This document shows, one piece after another, positions 59,591-64,000 of a stretch of DNA of 64,000 nt. This DNA comes from Isoetes taiwanensis (lineage: Eukaryota; Streptophyta; Lycopodiopsida; Isoetales; Isoetaceae), in contig JAJEKV010000676.1 in NCBI GenBank assembly GCA_021234155.1, forward strand, positions 55,998-119,997. Reading direction: 5' to 3'. Numbering within the stretch: the stretch's first letter is position 1; each line of letters opens with the position of its first letter. The notes under the pieces were generated by a model. The model ran no database searches. It saw nothing but the letters and a program-made list of their open reading frames with translations, and was not told the DNA's origin. The position numbers were made by a program, and so were the translations under genes.

Positions 59591-61199
59591 CCAAGTTCAT
59601 GGGGCGTCTTGGGTGCTTTCTCGACTACTATCGTCCCTATGGAATGCAAAGTGGCCACCACAATGACAAAGGAGATGCCGAGGCCGGGGAGGCAACTCAT
59701 GCAGGAACTTCCTCCTCACCATGGGATCCACGAGAGGCAACATGTGCGCAATGTGGAATGCCGAGACTATCTCGATTGGCAAGGTCCTCATCGCCGAAAA
59801 TGATCCATCCATCCGGACAACCCGTATGGTCTATCGGCGAGAAGTTTCTACAAAGGGCGATTGCAAGCAAAGTTCTGTTGATGCCTTGGCTCCATATTTG
59901 GGGCTGATGGCTCTGCTCTGAAGCTTTTGCGACAATTACTACTCTCTGTTATGTTCTACTCAGGAGGATACACACTACTCTTTCACCAAGGCTAGCCATC
60001 TCACTAGATGCGCTTAGCGTTGATTCCGGTATTACTTTTATGCGTATCTATTGGACCCACATATTACATACTCAATCTCACACTTTTCCTTTTTCTTTGC
60101 AACAAGTTGGTAATGAGAAATACACGAGAAGCAATGCCCAATAAAGCAGCCCGGATGGCAAGTGGCGGATGAGGTTCCATCAAATGATGATGGAACCATC
60201 AACATCGACAAAAACTGTTTATCTTTGGTGGACTTCTTTGCCCACCAAGGTCATCCGATCCTCATTTCCGCTCTCAACTATGGTAGCACTTTCAAAGGTG
60301 CTTATGACAATGTCGAGAAGAAGTGGCCAAGGCTCTAGGCGCCCAATCTTCACCAAGTACAACATGTGGAAAGGGATTGTTCTCGCACAAGCACAAGATT
60401 GGGGTTTGTGCCGAGGGGTTTTGGATTCACGTCGATGGTGCATTGGGAGCTTCATACATGCCCTACCTTAGGATGGCTGCTTTAGGACCCCGATACAAGC
60501 TCAAGACCCGGATCAGCCATTCCACTAGCTCCTGCATTTGACTTTGGGGTCACAGTGGGTTCAGAAGAGATGGTGCATTCCATTTCTGTCAGTGGACATA
60601 AGTGGATAGGAGCTCCGTTTCCATGTGGAGTGTACATGTCCAAACGAAGATACCAGATCACGCCGCCTAGCAATCCGACGTACATAGGCACACCCGACAC
60701 CACATTTGCAGGGTCGAGAAATGGGCTCTCAGCACTACTATTGTGGTCATATCTATCAAAGAAGACACTGCATCAGCAGATCGAGAAGGCAGTGTACTGT
60801 GAGAATATGGCGAGCAGCATCAATGAAAAGATGACAAAGCTAGGTGAATGGTTGAAGAGCGAGGGCATCATCGATGACCTGTGGGTAGCAAGGACACGGT
60901 GGCACTCACGGTTCGGTTCGGCGGTGGCTAAGGATTTGACCCTCAAATATAGCCTCTCAATGAGAGTCGATGGTTGATGGGGAGGTGCGCTACTACTCAT
61001 ACGTGTTTAGCATGGAACATGTGACTGACCAGTTGGTTGACCAGCTGGTTAATGAATCAAATCTTAGGAAAGAATGCATTTGGCGGATCGGTCGGATGGT
61101 AAAACCAAAGGCTGCAGTGTCCGGGCCGAGTCCATTGGATTCTCGCTCGTCTTATTCGTTTGTGCCTTTCAAAGGCCGTGGCTTTTCATAAGCTTGATG

Positions 61200-62984
61200 A
61201 TCTGAAGTCTTTGCAAAGATTGATTTGTTTGGTGTGTGGAATGTTCTGTTCATTGCAATCACTCTATGACTAATAATAATTACTTGGCGTTCTTTGGAGC
61301 ATTTATAACATTTGCTAGAAATATTTGTGATTGTTTATTAATTTCTTTGGAATGTAGCATTGGTTCAATGATGAACCTTTGGTTATGTGGTTTGTATTTA
61401 TTTGGCACTTAATATCTTTATTAATATTTCATTTTGATATTTGTTTACATTTTACAAATTTCTTGGTGTGATAAATATTATTAGTGCAAAGAAGCACTTG
61501 AAAAGAAAAGCAAAAAAGAAGCTTCTTATTGCATAGTAATAGTATCGAGCATTGGCAGACTAACATTCAATTATCCATACATTAATAAACATTGTATTTT
61601 TTATATTTGTGTTTAAATGAGAGAGACCATGTAGGTAGACCTATTATAACACATCCAAAAGCTTGAATAGGATAGCTTTATGTTGATCTCAATCACTATG
61701 TGTAAAGACTTCAAGTAAGTGTGGATCTCAATTATTATGTCAATAATCAACTTGAGTTTTATATCAATGCAAAGGGAGAAGTCATATATTGTGATATATA
61801 ACAGCATGCTTGATTGGCTCCATTGATCTAAACGTCATGAAGAGCAGGATACAATTTACTCTGCAAGATTAGGTTATTCAATTCTTATTCATGGTCAAAT
61901 TATTCCACTTCTATTATTCTTATTTGGACAACAATGTTTTTGCCAAAGAATATTTCTAAGGCTTCCATATATTCAAATGCATGACAACTTGAGACCTTCT
62001 GTAATTTTTGGAAATGTGTAAATAGTTATATACCTTACAATTTTCCCTAGACATAGCTATGATGATTGCAAAAGAACCACAAAATAGCACGAAACCTAAA
62101 AATATATTGAACATATCCTGAAACAATATTACTAAGCAAGATAGTCAAATCTCCATGAGCTTGAGGATGCTTACTCCTCCTCGCATGCACCAAGTATCTA
62201 CAAAGAAGACCACAAATTGTAAAAAGACAATAATTTCTCAACTTAATATTATTGTACCTTCAATTTTAGTCAACATACATATGAATATAAACTTCATGCA
62301 GTGTCTTCATTAATGTTCAAAAAGCAACATACCTTATTAACAGCAGAACATATGATTTTGCATCCTAGAACAATAGCAAATCTCCATGAACTTCAGGTGC
62401 TTAGTGTTTGTTTGAGCACGCAATGGTGATGATCATAAAGGTCAATACAATGAGCATCTACTGCATTTGAGTAATTTGAATAAATTTGAACTAATGTAGA
62501 TAAAAGCAATTTAAAAAATGAAAATCTTGAGCCCTAGTATTTTGCACGCGCTACCCCTAGTAAATAGATTTATGGCATAAAAGCTCCATACATAGATGAT
62601 GAATTAGGGTCTAAGTATGGTCTAGGTCTCTTAGGGTGTAATGGATTCGTTTTTTGGGGCGTGAGTGAGTGCTTCAAAGTTGTTTCTTGTAACCTTCTCC
62701 CGAGTGGGTTCCCTCTCCCCACTCCCCTATGTTTGATGCTTGCGCCTGGTATGTCGCGTGGATGCCTTGTGTATACGACATTCTTCCCTGTCCTAGTGCT
62801 TGCAATTTGGTTTGTGGGTGTCTCAAGTCTTGTGTGTTCGTAGATGTGCTTGACCCAGGTAATGCGACGCGTTCTTAGTTGACTTCTTGGTGTTGCCTTC
62901 TTCGGTTTTTCTGTTTGGAGTTAGTATGTGGTCTCACGGTGGTTTCATGCCTAGTCTTCGTCATCGGGGGAACACATGCTATGT
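61200..62984. other. Downstream spacer, no recognisable gene
   Basis: AT-rich sequence after the decarboxylase stop, with AATAATAAT near 61272 as a possible polyadenylation region. Two loose repeats of CAAATCTCCATGA..CTT are at about 62146 and 62379. Nothing coding was seen. Confidence 0.5.
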
Positions 62985-63205
62985 TCCATTTTTTTCTGTA
63001 TTTTTTCTTGGCTCGACTTCTTCACGATTTGGGGTATGAGTTTCTTAGATTTTCAAGACCCTTATTGCTTTGGCTCATCGTTTTTCACAATTTGAGACTT
63101 GCATGGATAAATCTCTTTCTATGACTTTGTTTTTGTTTTGGGCAACCCCACTAGCGTATACGATTTTTTTTTTTTCTTTTTCATTTTTTTTTTTTATATA
63201 TAGTT
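62985..63205 (+). repeat. Second copy of the 58.9-kb interspersed repeat
   Basis: It shares ATGAGTTTCTTAGATTTTCA and onward with 58905-59110, and ends in a T-rich tract (63163-63195). A hydrophobic frame at 62879-63124 overlaps it but lies in both copies only partially and is not called. Confidence 0.85.
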
Positions 63206-64000
63206 ACTTATTGACATGCTACACACCGAAAATATTTTAAGTATTGATTACGGCTCACATCCATTAGACAAACCCTAGGAATTCAAAATGTTACTAAGAG
63301 TTTTACCTCTTTTACGAGAAAACATGTTGATTTTCTCTAAATAGAGTTAATAAGTGGTTTACCATTGGATTATATTTGATATCTTCTAAATATCATGGGT
63401 AGCAATATCCATTAGACACGCATATTTAATGGGTTTAGCCATCATTATAATGAATATCTAGCATTATAATAGGGGGTTTTGTATTTTTTATTGTTTTTCT
63501 CTAAGGTTTTCATATGATTTGGTGGCCGTATTCATCCGGTGTACTAAATAGTATTTCTAGTGTTAGCCATTGATTTTTAGAAAAGGGGGCAAATCCTGTG
63601 GTGAATATCCTCCCATTAATTTTAGGGTTTTTTAGGGTTGTGTGGATTAGGGTCTGGTCTGGTTTTTTAGGTAATCTTCATCCACTAACATGACCATTTT
63701 AATTTGACTTTTTTAAATCCCATGTGTTAACTCTTTAACTATTTCCGAACTAACTGCTTATTTTGAGTTTTCTTTTAAACCTAACGTGTGTTCAAATTCT
63801 GGAGGCGGCCTGCTGACTCACGGAGGAAATCCGCCTCCACGCCATAGAATTCAGTCCAAGTCATCCCAGCACATCCAGGGTTTTGCCTTTTTAGGGATTC
63901 TTAGATCATTTAAATATGGCTCGTCGGGATTTGGTGGGTTCGTGGCCACCAAGATCATGTTATTTGCAGCCAAATCTTGCCCTTCAATCTTCATAGGTTA
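63206..64000. other. Right edge, no recognisable gene
   Basis: AT-rich spacer. Two TTTAGGG motifs occur close together at 63620-63640; with only two copies they are not a telomeric tract. No frame of note. Confidence 0.5.

Larger units (their letters stand above)
57849..61191 (+). pseudogene. Group II PLP-dependent decarboxylase gene (histidine/serine decarboxylase-like), frame-disrupted
   Basis: The product would be a cytosolic PLP enzyme removing CO2 from an amino acid; the substrate is not determinable. Exon 1 runs from 57849 (or the ATG at 57915, MASPASWD) to 58175, ending YIDDIQSFINIH before GTACGT. It has two compensating shifts, around 58070 and at 58115 (CAAGG for CAGG). Exon 2 starts at 59380 or 59548 with LNNIGDAF- or LNNMG-like sequence, directly continuing the family's typical HLNNIGDPF. 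Then come MGSTRGN (~59720), GKVLIAENDP (~59780), DTHYSFTKASHLTR (~59965), a likely further intron near 60030-60150, DGTINIDKN (~60190), LNYGSTFKGAYDN (~60275), WIHVDGALGASYMPYL (PLP-binding Asp, ~60425), and ISVSGHKWIG (PLP lysine, ~60585). The end is at 61191. Several shifts remain, mostly at CTG/CAG contexts, so the gene may be functional in vivo. Confidence 0.8.

Overview
The window looks like nuclear DNA of a land plant with a large, repeat-rich genome. The evidence is plant-style Ty1/copia and chromodomain Ty3/gypsy elements, L1-type LINEs, GT-AG introns, and an error pattern at CTG/CAG that fits heavy CHG methylation. An endonuclease-less Penelope-like reverse transcriptase (PLE), rare in flowering plants, points mildly to a non-angiosperm (fern, lycophyte, gymnosperm or bryophyte). 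That placement is inference. One ordinary cellular gene is recognisable; almost everything else is transposable elements nested in one another.

Layout. 0-6.6 kb: no recognisable gene, a 123-bp tandem pair near the left edge and one possible minus-strand exon. 6.7-10.45 kb: the end of an L1-type LINE (+) abutting a degraded LINE (-) with a TACATT-type tail. 12.9-27.8 kb: a 14-kb composite element (13.43-27.50 kb) inserted into a ~0.9-kb element. An uninterrupted copy of that host element lies in inverted orientation at 34.99-35.92 kb and serves as the empty site. The 14-kb unit has 3-kb direct repeats, each with an RG/N-rich reading frame (open in the right copy, broken in the left). Its interior holds minisatellites, a hairpin array carrying CCCTAAA, and a PLE reverse transcriptase (22.3-24.3 kb) broken by one homopolymer shift. 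29.3-29.5 kb: a palindrome array. 33.2-34.6 kb (-): a second, decayed PLE copy found from scattered reading frames. 38.2-43.5 kb: a decayed chromovirus with only its right LTR. 44.9-47.8 kb: a tandem duplication split by a 5'-truncated LINE with a ~15-bp target-site duplication. 48.7-49.35 kb: a GAATCT minisatellite. 52.33-57.10 kb: a young, nearly intact copia element. 57.85-61.19 kb: a group II PLP-dependent decarboxylase gene with at least one intron, its second exon start duplicated in tandem.

A technical pattern affects every interpretation. Where duplicated copies or conserved proteins can be compared, differences and frame breaks fall mainly on CTG/CAG triplets (copia LTRs, 3-kb repeats, gypsy protease DSG, the decarboxylase splice acceptor). 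I read this as methylation-dependent base-calling error in parts of the assembly, so many apparent pseudogenes, including the decarboxylase, may be intact in the organism.

The most interesting object is the 14-kb PLE composite. It combines an endonuclease-deficient PLE RT, long pseudo-LTR-like repeats with their own reading frame, unrelated interior sequence and telomere-like motifs. That recalls the giant telomeric PLE composites (Terminons) of rotifers, but here the unit is inserted internally at a T-tract.
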